DNA of 26,907 bases from Lysobacterales bacterium (GTDB lineage: Bacteria > Pseudomonadota > Gammaproteobacteria > Xanthomonadales > Ahniellaceae): positions 1 through 26,907 of the forward strand of contig JADKHK010000004.1 of assembly GCA_016721845.1 (NCBI GenBank), read 5' to 3'. Positions 16,272 through 26,907 of this stretch are shown in pieces (positions within the stretch are counted from its first letter, which is position 1; each line of letters starts with the position of its first letter). The notes under the pieces were generated by a model, which was given only the letters and a program-made list of their open reading frames with translations, was not told where the DNA came from and searched no databases. The position numbers were made by a program, and so were the translations under genes.

Positions 16272-18063
16272 CTACCTGTTTTCGGAAGAAAGCTGGCGGG
16301 ATGCTAACACGGCCGGCCCTGCTGCCCAATGCGCCCGCCACCACAGCTCGAACGAGATCGCCAGCCAGATCGGCAGCAATTGCGCGTCCGATTCGGGGCT
16401 TGCGAGTGCCCGCATCAACGCATCGCGATCGATGTAGCGCGGCCATCGCGCATCGGCATCCAGCAGCAGGCGTTCGACCTCGGCGCGATGACGATCGAGC
16501 ACACCCCACTGGAACAGCGGCGTCAGGCTGCCGAGCTTGGGGCGCAGGCGAACCGACTCCGGCACGCGCCCGGACAACACCTGCCGACTCAACCATTTCG
16601 GCCCGCGCGCCGAATCCGAATAGTGCGCAGGCAGACCGAGAACGAACGCCAACAGCGCCGGGTCGCGATACGGAAAACGCAGTTCCAGACCATGCGCGTT
16701 CGCGTAGCGGCGCGCCAGTTCGGCGTCCTGCGCGCTGGCGCGTCCGAAGGCTCCTCGACCCGCCGCGGCCAGCCGCGCCGTTCGGCGGTATCCGGCAAGC
16801 GGTCCCCGCGGTATCCGTCAACCAGTCCGGCACCCATGCGCGACTCGGGCGCAGCCACGACAGCAGGCCGCGCACGCCCAGGTCATGCCGCAGCGCGAAC
16901 CGCTGACGGGCCGTCTGGACAACCAACTCGGCGACGAAGGCAAGCATGCCGCGTTCGCGCACGAACGAGGCCGGCCAGTCGCGGCCATCGGCACAGATGT
17001 GATCGCCGAAATTGGCCCGACAGCAGCACCGTGGCGCCTTCGGCACGTGCCGCGGCGAACAGCGCCTGATTGAGGCGACGATACGGATTCGCCAGCGGTG
17101 CCTCGTCTTCCATCGGCCAGCTCGGCAGATCGGAGAGCGGTTCGTGGCTTCCGTCCGGCGCGCGCACATGACGCAACCGCAGTTGTGCAGCCGTCGCGGC
17201 GGCCAAGGCCGATCCGTCGCAATCGGGCAGATGCGGCACTGCCCAGCTCACCGCCAGCGAACGCGCCGGATCGAGACAGGAGGCGAGCAAGGTGGAGTCG
17301 ATGCCGCCGCTCAGCATCAGCGCCGATGTCGCGGCGTCGGCACCGGCACGGGCCACTGCCTGCGCAACCGCATCGCCCAGGCGTCTGCCGCCGCGTCGTC
17401 GCTGCGAAAGCGCAACGGCGACGACGGCAGCGCGGGCACAATGCGCGTTTGCCGCTCGCGACCATCGTCGATGATCAGCAGGCCGCCGGCCGGCACCGCG
17501 CACGCCGTGCATCCACGCCACGTCGTCCGGCGGCGCGCGCAGGGGCGAAGAAATGCGCCATCGCCGTGTCGTCCGGTTGCAGGCGTTCGCCGCGCAGCGC
17601 CAGCAGCGCACTGCCGCGGCTCGACACGAACAGGCGGTCGCCCTCGCGCACGTAACGCAGGCCGCGCTCGCCGAGCGGTCGCGGTACAGCACGACGCGAC
17701 GCCGTGCCGGATCGAGCAGCACCAGCGCGAGGTCGGCGTCGAGGTCGTCGAACAGATGCACGTCGCGATCGGCGTAGGCGCAGCAGGGCTTCGGCATCGC
17801 CGCAGCCGTCGTCGATACGGTGACGCCGACGAAACGCGGCACCATCACGCAGGCGGCCATCCAGTGCCAGCACGCATCCACGCCATTCGGCGACACCGGT
17901 GCCATGAAACGACCGCGCCACCCCACCATCGCGCGGCAGGTATCCGCAACTCGTCCGCACCGAACGGTGCGAAACCGCCGAGCGAACGGATACCCGCAGC
18001 CATGGCCTCATCGGACACGGTCGCCACGCCGGCCAGCGCGACGACGCCAAGCACGGCAGTCAT
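16272..18063 (-). CDS. Lasso-peptide cyclase, asparagine-synthetase-like (C protein; many frameshifts)
   Basis: Pieces in all three minus frames add up to about 597 residues, the normal size for lasso C proteins. In order: MTAVLGVVALAGVATVSDEA (start 18063); WRGCVLALDGRLRDGAAF; YADRDVHLFDDLDADLALVL; LGERGLRYVREGDRLFVSSR; DDVAWMHGVR; ALMLSGGIDSTLLASCLD, with the SGGxDS ATP-pyrophosphatase loop at about 17290-17320; FGDHICADGRDW; and the C-terminal WLSRQVLSGRVPESVRLRPK to ELWWRAHW. The family adenylates the ring Asp/Glu and closes the macrolactam with the core amino terminus. Residue 2 is Thr, not the Cys of ammonia-using asparagine synthetases, as fits a cyclase. At least six frame changes are present. 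Since the rest of the operon looks functional, sequence error is likely, but real decay cannot be excluded. Confidence 0.85.
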
Positions 18064-18088
18064 GGTCCGAGCATAGCGGCGTGCTTCA

Positions 18089-18117
18089 TTGCCCGCGACC
18101 GTTCCGACCGGGATAAT
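18089..18117 (+). promoter_or_regulatory. Sigma-70-type promoter of the ETF-QO gene
   Basis: TTGCCC (18089-18094) and GATAAT (18112-18117) are separated by exactly 17 bases, 28 bases before the ATG at 18146. The 82-base gap to the divergent lasso cyclase start must also hold that operon's promoter, for which no clear match was seen. Confidence 0.55.
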
Positions 18118-18145
18118 GCCGACCTTTGCGGAACAGGACGGTGCC

Positions 18146-19741
18146 ATGAGCGAACGCGAAATTATGCAATACGACGTCGCGTCGTCGGCGCCGGTCCGGC
18201 CGGGCTCGCGTTCGCGATCCGGCGCAAGCAGCTGAAACCCGAAACCCGCGTCTGCGTGATCGAGAAGGCATCGACCGTCGGCGCCCATATCCTCTCGGGC
18301 GCGGTGATCGAAACCGGCCCGCTCGACCAATTGCTGCCGGACTGGCGCAAGTCGCCGCCGCCGATCTGCGTCGACGTGGCCTCGGACGAGTTCTATCTGC
18401 TCGGCCAGAAGAAGCAGTGGAAGCTGCCGCTGCCGCCGCAGATGAACAACCACGGCAACGTCATCGTCTCGCTCGGCGCGTTGTGTGCGTGGCTGGCGCC
18501 GCAGGCGGAAGCGCTGGGCGTGGAGATCTTCCCCGGCTTCGCGGCCAGCGAGCCGGTGTTCGACGACAAGGGCGCAGTCTGCGGCGTACGCATCGGCGAC
18601 ATGGGCGTGGCCAAGGACGGATCGCACAAGCCGAGCTACACGCAAGGCATCGACATCCACGCGCCGATCACCGTGTTCGCCGAGGGCGTGCGCGGCCACA
18701 TCAGCAAGCAGCTGATCAAGCGCTACGCACTCGACAAGGCTGCGACCCGCAGACCTACTCGGTCGGGAATGAAGGAACTGTGGCAGGTGCCCGCGGGCCG
18801 AGTAACGCCGGGCCGCGTCATCCACACCCTTGGCTGGCCCTCGGACAACGCCACCTACGGCGGCAGCTTCATCTATCACCTGGACCAGGACCGCATCGCC
18901 ATCGGCTGCGTCTGCGGCCTCGACTACCAGGACCCGAAGCTGATGCCGTTCGAGCTGTTCCAGCAGCTCAAGCACCATCCGCTGATCCGCCCGATGCTGG
19001 AAGGCGGCACGATCCTCTCGGGCGGCGCGCGTGCGATCTCGGCGGGCGGCTTCCAGTCGCTGCCCCAGGTCGAGATGCCGGGTGCGATCCTGATCGGCGA
19101 CACCGCCGGCACCTGAACGTGCCGAAGATCAAGGGCACCCATCAGGCCATGCGCGGCGGCATCATCGCCGCCGAACACATCGCGCGCACCAACAGCGTGG
19201 TCGGCTTCGACGCCGCACTGCCGGGCGTCGCCAGTGGTCAGCGAATTGAAGAAGGTGCGCAACATCAAGCCCGGTTTCCACGGCGGGTTGTGGATGGGCA
19301 TGATCAATGCCGGCTGGGAGACCGTCACCGCGGGTCATTCGCCGTGGACGCTGCGCAACCATGCCGACCACGCGCAACTGAAGCGCGTCAACGAAATCGG
19401 CGACATCGACCGGCACTGGGTTGATCGTTCTCTGCCGCCGCGCGATCGCCTGGCCTCGGTCTACTTCGCCGCCACCGAGCACGACGAGGACCAGCCCGTC
19501 CACCTGCACGTCGCCGATACCAATGTCTGCATCACGCGTGCGCGGAAGAATTCGGCAATCCCTGCACGAAGTTCTGCCCGGCCGGCGTCTACGAGATGGT
19601 TCAGGACGAGGACGGCAAGCGCCTGCAGATCAATGCCTCGAACTGCGTGCACTGCAAGACCTGCGATATCAAGGACCCCTACCAGATCATCAACTGGGTA
19701 ACGCCGGAAGGCGGCGCGGGCCGAACTACCAGAATCTCTGA
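18146..19741 (+). CDS. etfD: Electron-transfer flavoprotein-ubiquinone oxidoreductase (frameshifted)
   Basis: The ATG at 18146 has AGGA seven bases upstream. The protein of about 531 residues has an FAD-binding start (near 18170-18215, GAGPAGLAFAIR once one missing base is allowed), EKASTVGAHILSGAVIE, then GCVCGLDYQDPKLMPFELFQ, GDTAGTLNVPKIKGTHQAM, and a C-terminal 4Fe-4S ferredoxin-like part (FGNPCTKFCPAGVYEM; NCVHCKTCDIKDPYQIINWV) ending PNYQNL. ETF-QO passes electrons from fatty-acid and amino-acid dehydrogenases, through ETF, to ubiquinone at the membrane. Frame changes occur near 18177, 19112, 19225, 19542 and 19720, each with family sequence on both sides, so they are probably sequence errors. 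Family length and cysteine pattern are otherwise normal. Confidence 0.92.
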
Positions 19742-19759
19742 TCGACGACGAAGCAAGCA

Positions 19760-19798
19760 AAAGGCCGCGCCGTTGCCGACGCGGCCTTTCTGTTTGTT
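19760..19798. terminator. Rho-independent terminator between etfD and the C25 peptidase gene
   Basis: AAAGGCCGCG (19760-19769) and its perfect complement (19780-19789) enclose a ten-base loop and are followed by a T-rich tail. On the minus strand the stem is followed by TTGCTTGCTT, so it may serve both convergent genes. Confidence 0.8.
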
Positions 19799-19807
19799 GC
19801 GCCGGAC

Positions 19808-22800
19808 TCAGCGAACCGGTTGTGCCGGGTCGCCGAGCAGGGTGGCCGCGTTCAGGATGTCGGCGTGCGTCGTGCCTTCGGTCGCCAACTGCATCTTCGC
19901 CAGGCGCAGGGCGTCGCCGATGCGCGTGCCGACCGACAGTTCGGATACAGCGCCGAACCGAGCGCTTCATGTGCGGACAGTTCGGTGAGGCTGCTCACGC
20001 CGATGACGCCGGCCGCGCCGTGGCCCGCCGTGTTCAGGAACTTGTGCGCCAGCGAGTTCGCGTTCGGCGACACGGGAAGTAGCTGTTCCAGCAACCCCAC
20101 TGCACGACCAGATCGACCGGCGTACCGGTGGTGGAAGCGATATCGGTCGCGCGCTCAGGATCGCATTGGAACCCCCGCAAGGCCGCCGAGTGGCCGACGT
20201 AGCTCACCATCTGCACGTTGCCGTTCAGCGCGCCCAGCAGCGCAGAGCGCGCACCGGCCGTGCCCAGATCGTCGGCATAGGCACGGCTGGTTGCCCAGGT
20301 ATTCGGCAACTGCGCGGCGAAGGCATCGCTGATGCCGGCGAAGTCTTCCTCGCCGTCCGCCGCCTGTGCCACCAGCATCAGCTTGCGATCCGGCACGCTG
20401 CCGTTCACCGCCACGAGCTTCGCCGTCAGCGCCTGCAATTCGGCGATGGAACGCACCGGCAAACGACCCAGCGCGAACTCCGGCGCACCATCGCGATCGG
20501 CATCGGCATAGAACGCATCGACCGGCGCGAAGGTGATGACATCGCCAAGCTTCGTGTACTGCGTCGGGACCAGCGAGATCGAACCGGTGCCGAGGTTGTT
20601 CTTGTAGTCGTAGGTGTCGCCGCCGACCAGCAGCACGTACTCGACGCCCATGGCCGGCACCGCCGCATCGAGGAAGCGCTGGATCGCCGCCGCTTCCGGC
20701 ACCGAGTCGTTGAACTGGTCGTAGATCTGTTGCAGGTCAACCACGCGCACGTTCAGCCCGCGCGACTGCTGCAAGCCGACCAGTGGTTGCAGTTCGTCGA
20801 GGAACAGCGTCGGGCTGATGATCAGGTAGTCGGCCTGACCGGCAATCAGCGGCGCAGCCGATTCCAGCGGTTCGATCTGCGGCGCGCGCAGGCTCGACAC
20901 GTTCGACACCCAGTACGAGGAACCGGTGTCGGACGGCAGCAGGGCCGTACCGCCCGTGGCCTGCACGGAATGGGCGATCCACTGCCAGTCGTCGCCGCGA
21001 CCGACGCAGGCGACGATTTCGCCGTCGGCCAGTCCATCGACGCGGAATCCGGCCACGCTGTCCGGGCCTTCAAAGCCGGACAGGAAGCTGTGCAGGATGT
21101 CGCCGTCGCCCGCGCCTTCGACGAAGAACGCATGGCCGCTTTGCAGTGCGTCGATGAACAGACGCTCGCCGTCCGCGACCGGCAGGCGCGGATAGCGCAG
21201 GTTGATGCGGTCGATGTAGGCCATGTCGAACTCGAAGCCGGTGTCGCCCGGCAGCACCACGCCGACGTCGAGCTGGCCGGCACCGAACAGCGGCAGACGC
21301 AGGCGCACGCTGTGCCCAACGCTGCCGTCGAAGCGCTCGTCGGCCACGGTCTGGCCGTCGATTTGCGGCAGCGCATGGTGATCGGCTTCGCCGCCGTCGA
21401 AGTTGGTCAGACCGATCAGGTCGGCTTGCAGTTCGGCGATGTCGCCGACATCGGTCGCGACCGCCGATACCGGCAGCGACACCGAACGGCTCACTGGCTG
21501 GTTCGCGTAGGCGAGCAGTTCGTCGGCATGCCACGGGTCGCCCGTCGGCGAGGAATGGTTGTACTTGTTGTCCGGCGCGTAGCGATTCCGCCCAGTACCA
21601 GGCCGAGGTTTCGGTATCGGCCACCCAGTTGTTGCGGTCGATGGCGACGACGCCGATCGCGTCGCCGCGCACCAGGTACGGGAACGCCTTGGTGTAAAGC
21701 GATTCGTGCGTGCCGGCGAGGAAGTCGATGTACGAGTTCGCGCCGAAGTTGCCGCTGTCCGGAACGATGCGGCGCGGCACGCCTTGGCCACGGAAGGTGA
21801 CGGCGATCCGTTCGACCGGCACGCCTTCAAGGTGCACGCCGGCCGCTGCAAGCTGCGTGGCCGTCACACGATGGAAGCCGGCCTGTTCGACCCAGAGCTT
21901 GCCGGCGTTCGACGAGGCCGTGCTGCGTGCCAGCGCCTCGAGTTGGGCGATGGCATTCGCGGTGTCGTCCAGCGGAAGCGTTCGGCGGAACTGTCGATGC
22001 CGAAGTTCGCGCCCACTTCAAACCGGGCCGTGTACGGCGCGCGCCGCTGCTCGAATGATCGACCAGGTAGAACTTGCCGGTCGCAGGCACCGTCGCAAGT
22101 TGCGTGGCGTAGCTGCTCGCTTCCGGCGGTGTTGTTGCGCTGGCTCGCGATCATCGACGCGGCGCGGCCACGGGCACAAAGCGGCCATCGGCACCGCGTT
22201 CTTCCACGGTGAGCCGATGTTATCGATTTCGCTGGCGGTGCCGAAGCGCAGGTGAGCTTGCCTTCGACGATGCGCGAGCGCACCGACGACAGCGTGACGG
22301 GCAAGGTATTGGCCGGAATGCGATGGTCTTCCACTCCGCCGTCGCTGGCGAGGCCGACGGCGACGGTGACGAGCTTCGCTCATGAAGGCTGTCGGTGGTG
22401 ATGCGTGCAGGCGCAGGTAGGTGTCGCTGTTCAGGTTGGCACCGGGCGAGGCGGACCACACCAGCACCAGCGTCACGTTCGTCGTGCCGTTCGGAATGTT
22501 GGCGGTGGTGAAGGTGGTGTCGCCCGAAGGTGCTGTGGTGAATCCGCCCAGACGCGGCAGGCTGCGTTCGTTGGCGTCGAGGAAGTCGCCGTCGTCGTTC
22601 CATAGCGAGCCAGCCGACGGGCTGGGCGCCGGTGCCGGAATTGTTGGTCACGTTCACGGTGACGCAGTATTCGCCGGGCGCGGTCGAATAGGTGCCGCCC
22701 GACCAGGTGCATTGGTAATGCGGGTTGCCGCCGCCTCCGCCCACTGGGTCGGCAGCGTCAGCGAACCGTTTTCGTCGGCGCCGTCGCTGTCGGCGTTCGT

Positions 22801-24113
22801 GTCACCGATACCATCGCCTTCGCCATCAGGCATGGTGCCCATGTACACGTTGCGGTTGCCCAGCGTATGACGGGCACCGCCGTCGTTGAAGTTCGTGTCG
22901 TAGCTGTCCGGCGCATCGCCGAAATCGAAGCCGCAGAGAAGCTGACAGTACCGATGCCGACTAGCTGATTGCCGGAATTGTTGTTCGGCTGATCGCCCTG
23001 CGCATAGGTGACGCGCACGCGCCAACCGGCTTGGTGAACGTCAAGTGGCGTTGCCATCGGTGCTGTTGTCGTCAACATCACTGTCGCCTTCACCCAATCA
23101 CCTGCGTAGCTCAACTGACTGTTGGCGAGCACCGACTGACGCGGCACCTGAATGGTCATGGCGAGTATCGTCAAAGCCCTCGACACGCATGTAGTCCTCG
23201 AACTGAGCTGAGGACGAGTCGGTGTCCAGCGTCGAGAAGCTCAATCCATGCACGGGCGTCGAAGTTGAAGACCGCCCATTCCATGCCGTTGGGCTCGGGA
23301 TTACCCGATGTCGAAAGGTTCATCTAGAACCGGTAATAGCCGCCGGTACTATTCCCGGTTGGACCGGTACTAGTGCGGAAACTGGGGTTTGAGCCGGTGC
23401 TGGTATCACCCGTAGCTTCCCCGCTCGTGGACGGCTGCGTCATCGTGATGCCGTTGATCGCACCGGTGGTGCCGAACGCAACGTTGTTGCCGTTGCTGCT
23501 CAGGCGTAGGTGCTCTTGGTGCCGCAGGACGCCGGCGCGACTTCGGACTGATTGCGCGGCACCAAGCGCACGCTATTGAACGTGCCCACGTCGCTGTTCG
23601 CTGCATCGCAGACCGAGATGACCCAGTTTGCCGTTGACGGGTGATTGGTGTTGGTGTCGTTGAATGGGCCAACGCCACCACCCGTGTTGGTGTACTGCAC
23701 TAGGCGGCGATAGCGAACAGGCTGTCCGGCCATCGTTACTGCCATCGTTGCTCGACGCCGTGGTGTCGTCATTGGTGGACACCATGATGCGGAAGTTTTC
23801 GTTGGCGTCACCGGTGATGCGATCCAAGAAAATCTTGTTTGCTTCGCCGGCTTCCGGCGGATCGACTTCCAGCCTCAGATCACCACGATAGGTATGCGTT
23901 ACATCGACTCCGATGGCGACGTGCGCGTTGCCGACATTGAAGGTGTCAGGCACGTTGATGGTGACCGAGGTGCAGGCGTTGTCATTGATCGTGGTGGAAG
24001 TCGGCACGGCATCGTAGGTGTGAATCACCTGCGCCATCGAGGCCATCGCGCGGCAGCGACAACAGTGCGAGACAACGGCCGGCGCTACCGGGGAGACGGG
24101 AGTGTTGTTTCAT
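19808..24113 (-). CDS. Large secreted protein: P-domain, GEVED module and C25 (gingipain-type) cysteine peptidase (frameshifted)
   Basis: The ATG at 24113 gives MKQHSRLPGSAGRCLALLS, a signal-like start. Order: a proprotein-convertase P-domain (24000-23530; VAIGVDVTHTYRGDLRLEV, NWVISVCDAANSDVGTFNSV); a beta region; an FDFGDAPDSY to DSDGADENG segment (22935-22770); a GEVED-like domain ending GGVEDHRI (to about 22320); a pro-region; and a C25 catalytic domain (LIISPTLFLDELQPLV; YVLLVGGDTYDYKNN). His in SYVGHSA (20190-20192) and Cys in QWGCWNSYF (20091-20093) are 33 residues apart, as in gingipain R. The end LLGDPAQPVR is typical of C25 peptidases. About 1435 residues, probably secreted or at the surface. 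About ten indels and an in-frame TAG at 23324-23326, directly followed by ATG, interrupt the frame. A split into two genes there is an alternative. Confidence 0.8.
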
Positions 24114-24557
24114 GTTCGAGCCCATTCGATGTCGCCCCAGGAAATGTGACGCAAGTCAACAAATTGCCATTTGGATGTCAGTGTAGCGGAACCCGGCGCG
24201 ATTCTGCGCAAGGCCGCCCCGCGCCGCATCACGCGCCCGCCTGCACACGCCCAGCGCAGCCGGCCGGTTCGTCGCGCACATCGATTGCAGACGACCGAAC
24301 CTGTGACCCACTAGCACAATCCGCGCCAGCACTTGCGCCTCGGACACACGCCATCGAAGACGAAATGAACGTGAAGGCCGCGAAAACGCCCTTGACGCCG
24401 GGAACCGTGCGGCCGCCCGGAATGCGCCATCGCCGGCAGTTTCACGATTGTTGTCCGCCGCCGAACGGCGATGCGTCAGATCCGGGCCCGGGCCCGAATT
24501 CACGACACGACGCCGGCACGGCGCCAGCATGACGCCGTCATCACTGGGGATCGACCG
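24114..24557. other. Non-coding divergent intergenic region
   Basis: These 444 bases separate two divergently transcribed secreted-protein genes. No protein, RNA gene or repeat is recognised apart from the CRP-like sequence. A GGGGA at 24546-24550 is the likely ribosome binding site of the plus-strand gene. Promoters of both genes should be here. Confidence 0.5.
24145..24160. promoter_or_regulatory. Possible CRP/Clp-like half-conserved site upstream of the C25 peptidase gene
   Basis: TGTGA (24145-24149), six bases, then TCAAC (24156-24160). The surrounding GAAATGTGACGCA is identical to that before the Wza-type gene at 2380-2391. It lies about 30 bases before the minus-strand ATG at 24113. 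The second half-site is poor. Confidence 0.25.
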
Positions 24558-26907
24558 ATGCGGCTTGCGCGTTTCTGGTGTGTTCTTGCAGGACTGGGCC
24601 TGTCGACGGCGGCCCCTCGGCGTGATGCCCAATGGACGACGGCCGGACTCGCTCGGCGGGCGCGTGCACGAGATCGTGTTCGACCAGGCCGACCCGGCCA
24701 CAAGGCCTACGCGACCACCAACGGCGGCGTGTTTCGCTCCGTCGACGGCGGCGGCACCTGGGCGGCCGCCGACCAGGGCATCGTCGCCGACACGATTTAC
24801 GGCTTGCCGCTGATGCTCGATGCGGAGCAGCCGGCCACGCTCTACCTTCGATTCAAGGTCGCGGATCTATCGCAGCGACGATGCGGGTCGACCTGGGCCA
24901 TCCTGCCCGAGAGCCTGCCGAGCGACGTCCATCCCACCGCATTCGCCGAACAAGGCCGGCATCGCCTGCGTGCTGCTGCTCGGCACGGGGCACCAGCGGC
25001 AGGCGGCCGCGGACCGATGCTGTTCAAGAGCACGAATTGCGGCCTCGACTTCTTCCAGATCGGGACCGGACTGCCGGCGGACCGCGCGGTCACGTCGATC
25101 GCGTTCGATCCGGCCAACCCGCTGCGCGTGTTCGTCGGCCTGGTCGACGGCGGCGTGGGCAACCAGCCGCTCTGTCAGCACCGACGGCGGCGCTAACTGC
25201 ACGGCAACCAGCCTGTCCGCCAGCGGCAGCATCGACCGCCTGTCGTTCGGCATCGACGGCGACCTCTGGACGGTGGTCGGCGGCTACGACGTGTTCCACC
25301 GCAACAACGGCGGCGCGACCTGACCCCGTATGGTCGGCGCCGCCGGCGTATCGGTCACCGCCGATGCGACAACGCCGACCGCGCCTGGATCGCCAGCACC
25401 GAAGGCGTCTACCGCATCGATTTCCGACGGCGCCTCGCTGCTACGCGCCCACCACGCCGTGTTCGACGGCCTGACGCCGAACGCCAGCTATACCAGGCGA
25501 CCGGCGTGCCGGTATCGGCCGGCGCCCGTCATCTGGTCTGGAGCAGCGGCGCTCGCCCCGGTTGTTCGCGTCGACCGGTGCCGCATGTTCAAGCTGAACC
25601 CGACCGGCACCCCTCGGTCGCCTATCGCTGCGTCGCCGGCGTCGGCCGCCATCCGCGCCCCGGCCGTCCATCCGGAATCCGGCGACGACGAGCAACGGCG
25701 TCAGCCAGCGCATCTGGGCCGGGGCAGGCGAATTTCGATCGCATCGGCGGCCTTGCACGCCAGCGTCGACGGCGGCAACACGTGGAGCGCGGCCAACAAC
25801 GGACTGCGCGCCGTCGACATCGAGGCCCTGACGATCGATCCGACCACCACCGGCAGCGTCGCGGCCACCACGATCTACGCCGGCGGACGCGCCGCCTCCA
25901 ACGGCAACACCGGTTACGTCAATTTCGGGCTCTACCGCAGCGACGACGGCGGCGCGAACTGGGGCACTCTGGACGGCAATCTGCCGGTGGCCAACAGTTA
26001 TCTCGGTCCGCTGCGCGCATTGGCGCTCGACCCGAATTCCTGTGCGCTGCCCCCCTGCACCACCGCGAACGGGCCGTTGCAGCGTGTCTACGCGGTCGGC
26101 CACGGACGCGCGCCGGACGACCAGTTGATCGCCGACCAGACCCATCGCGTTCTTCGCAGCAACGACCGCGGCGCCACTTGGACCGACTTGAGCGTCAATC
26201 CGGGATTCCCGCGCAGCAATTTCCGGTCAACAAGGATCCTGCAACGGGTTGACGCCCACCGTCGTCGCGGTCGATCCCGCCAACGCGCTGCGCGCATCTA
26301 TGTCGGCACCGAAGCGGAGTTCTACGACCTCGACAGCGGCGACGCCATCCCGCTCGACACCGCGCGAAAGCCCGGACTCTTCAAGAGCACCGACGCCGGC
26401 GCGACCTGGTCCCGCGTCACCGGCTGCCGCGAAGATCAACGCCGCCGTCCATCCGAACGCCTCGGCGACGTATGGTCAACCTGCTGGTCGATCCGGCAAC
26501 CCCCAAGTGCTCTGGCTCGCCATGCGCGAAACTCTATGCCTCGCAGCGTCGACCGTCCTGCGCAGCAACGACGCCGGCGCCACCTGGGCCGAATTCGCGA
26601 ACGGCATCAACGCCAGCCTTTGGAACTGCGCGACCCACCTCGCCTTCGACCACGGAACCCAACATACACACAGCAACCGCGGCCGGCTTCCCGCCAACCC
26701 GAGGTGGTTACTCGCGGCCTGTGAAATGCGGCACGCAATCGATCCCGGTGGCTCTCGATCAGCATCGGACTGCCTTGCCCGCGAATCGGCCTACACCGTT
26801 GCAGTCGATCCAGCAATCCGAACCAGCTGCATGCCAGGTACCGACACCGGCGTCTACAGCATCCGCCGCCACGCACGAGGATCAGGATGGCGACGGCATT
26901 CCCGACG
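24558..26907 (+). CDS. Secreted BNR/Asp-box repeat protein with thrombospondin type-3 tail (3' end outside window, frameshifted)
   Basis: The ATG at 24558 gives a short signal peptide (MRLARFWCVLAGLGLSTAAP). The remainder, read across three frames, contains repeated Asp boxes of type S-x-D-x-G-x-x-W: SVDGGGTWAA (about 24740), SDDAGSTW (24873), SVDGGNTWSA (25767), SDDGGANWGT (25939), SNDRGATWTD (26158), STDAGATWSR (26388) and SNDAGATWAE (26565). This is a BNR/sortilin-type beta-propeller as in secreted glycosidase-like or adhesin proteins; no sialidase catalytic residues are seen. The last bases read EDQDGDGIPD, a calcium-binding thrombospondin type-3 repeat, common before C-terminal cell-surface domains. 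At least eight frame changes occur within 2.3 kb, the densest of any gene here. The protein is probably exported; its ligand is unknown. Confidence 0.78.

Noticed and set aside
20166..21800. 544-residue plus-strand open frame opposite the C25 gene
   Set aside because: Shadow frame; the minus strand has the peptidase motifs with catalytic spacing.

Overview
The window is GC-rich, densely coding DNA. It resembles a gammaproteobacterium of the Xanthomonadales/Lysobacterales type. This assignment is an inference from the mix of a Wza/BY-kinase polysaccharide locus, a TonB-dependent receptor, large secreted P-domain/GEVED/BNR proteins and ETF-QO; no rRNA or marker gene confirms it. Many clearly homologous proteins are broken by one- or two-base indels while the protein sequence resumes in a neighbouring frame. 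This occurs in unrelated genes across the window, so most breaks look like uncorrected long-read or assembly errors rather than gene decay. Coordinates for such genes are given end to end.

Bases 1-9850 are an exopolysaccharide locus. It holds the end of a GDP-L-fucose synthase, a WecA-type initiating glycosyl-1-phosphate transferase on the opposite strand, and then a plus-strand run: CpsB-type PHP phosphatase, Wza-type outer-membrane lipoprotein, a Wzz/BY-kinase fusion, a J-domain membrane protein with an NTF2-like tail, a membrane-anchored TPR-like protein, a secreted tandem FecR-like protein with a strong terminator, and the first part of an O-antigen ligase/polymerase. Together these would start a lipid-linked glycan, polymerise it, control its length by tyrosine phosphorylation and export it.

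Bases 9850-14036 are a rearranged block. The ligase stops abruptly. It is followed by an imperfect direct repeat with hairpins, the 3' half of a TonB-dependent receptor, a fragment of one IS91-like transposase and a nearly complete second IS91-like element. The element abuts a threonine/serine-exporter-like gene that has lost its 3' end.

Bases 14036-18063 (minus strand) are the most interesting part: a compact lasso-peptide (RiPP) operon in the order cyclase (C), precursor (A), HPr-kinase-like peptide kinase (K), PqqD-like leader-binding protein (B1), ThrE-like exporter. The precursor has a perfect YxxPxLxxxGxxxxxT leader and predicts a Gly1-Asp8 eight-residue ring. The B2 leader peptidase is not seen, and the operon is cut by the IS91 element exactly where more genes could have followed.

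Bases 18089-19798 hold a promoter, an ETF-ubiquinone oxidoreductase gene and a rho-independent terminator. Bases 19808-24113 (minus) encode one very large secreted protein with a proprotein-convertase P-domain, a GEVED module and a gingipain-type C25 cysteine peptidase domain. From 24558 to the window end is a secreted Asp-box (BNR) repeat protein that begins a thrombospondin-type-3 calcium-binding tail at the edge.
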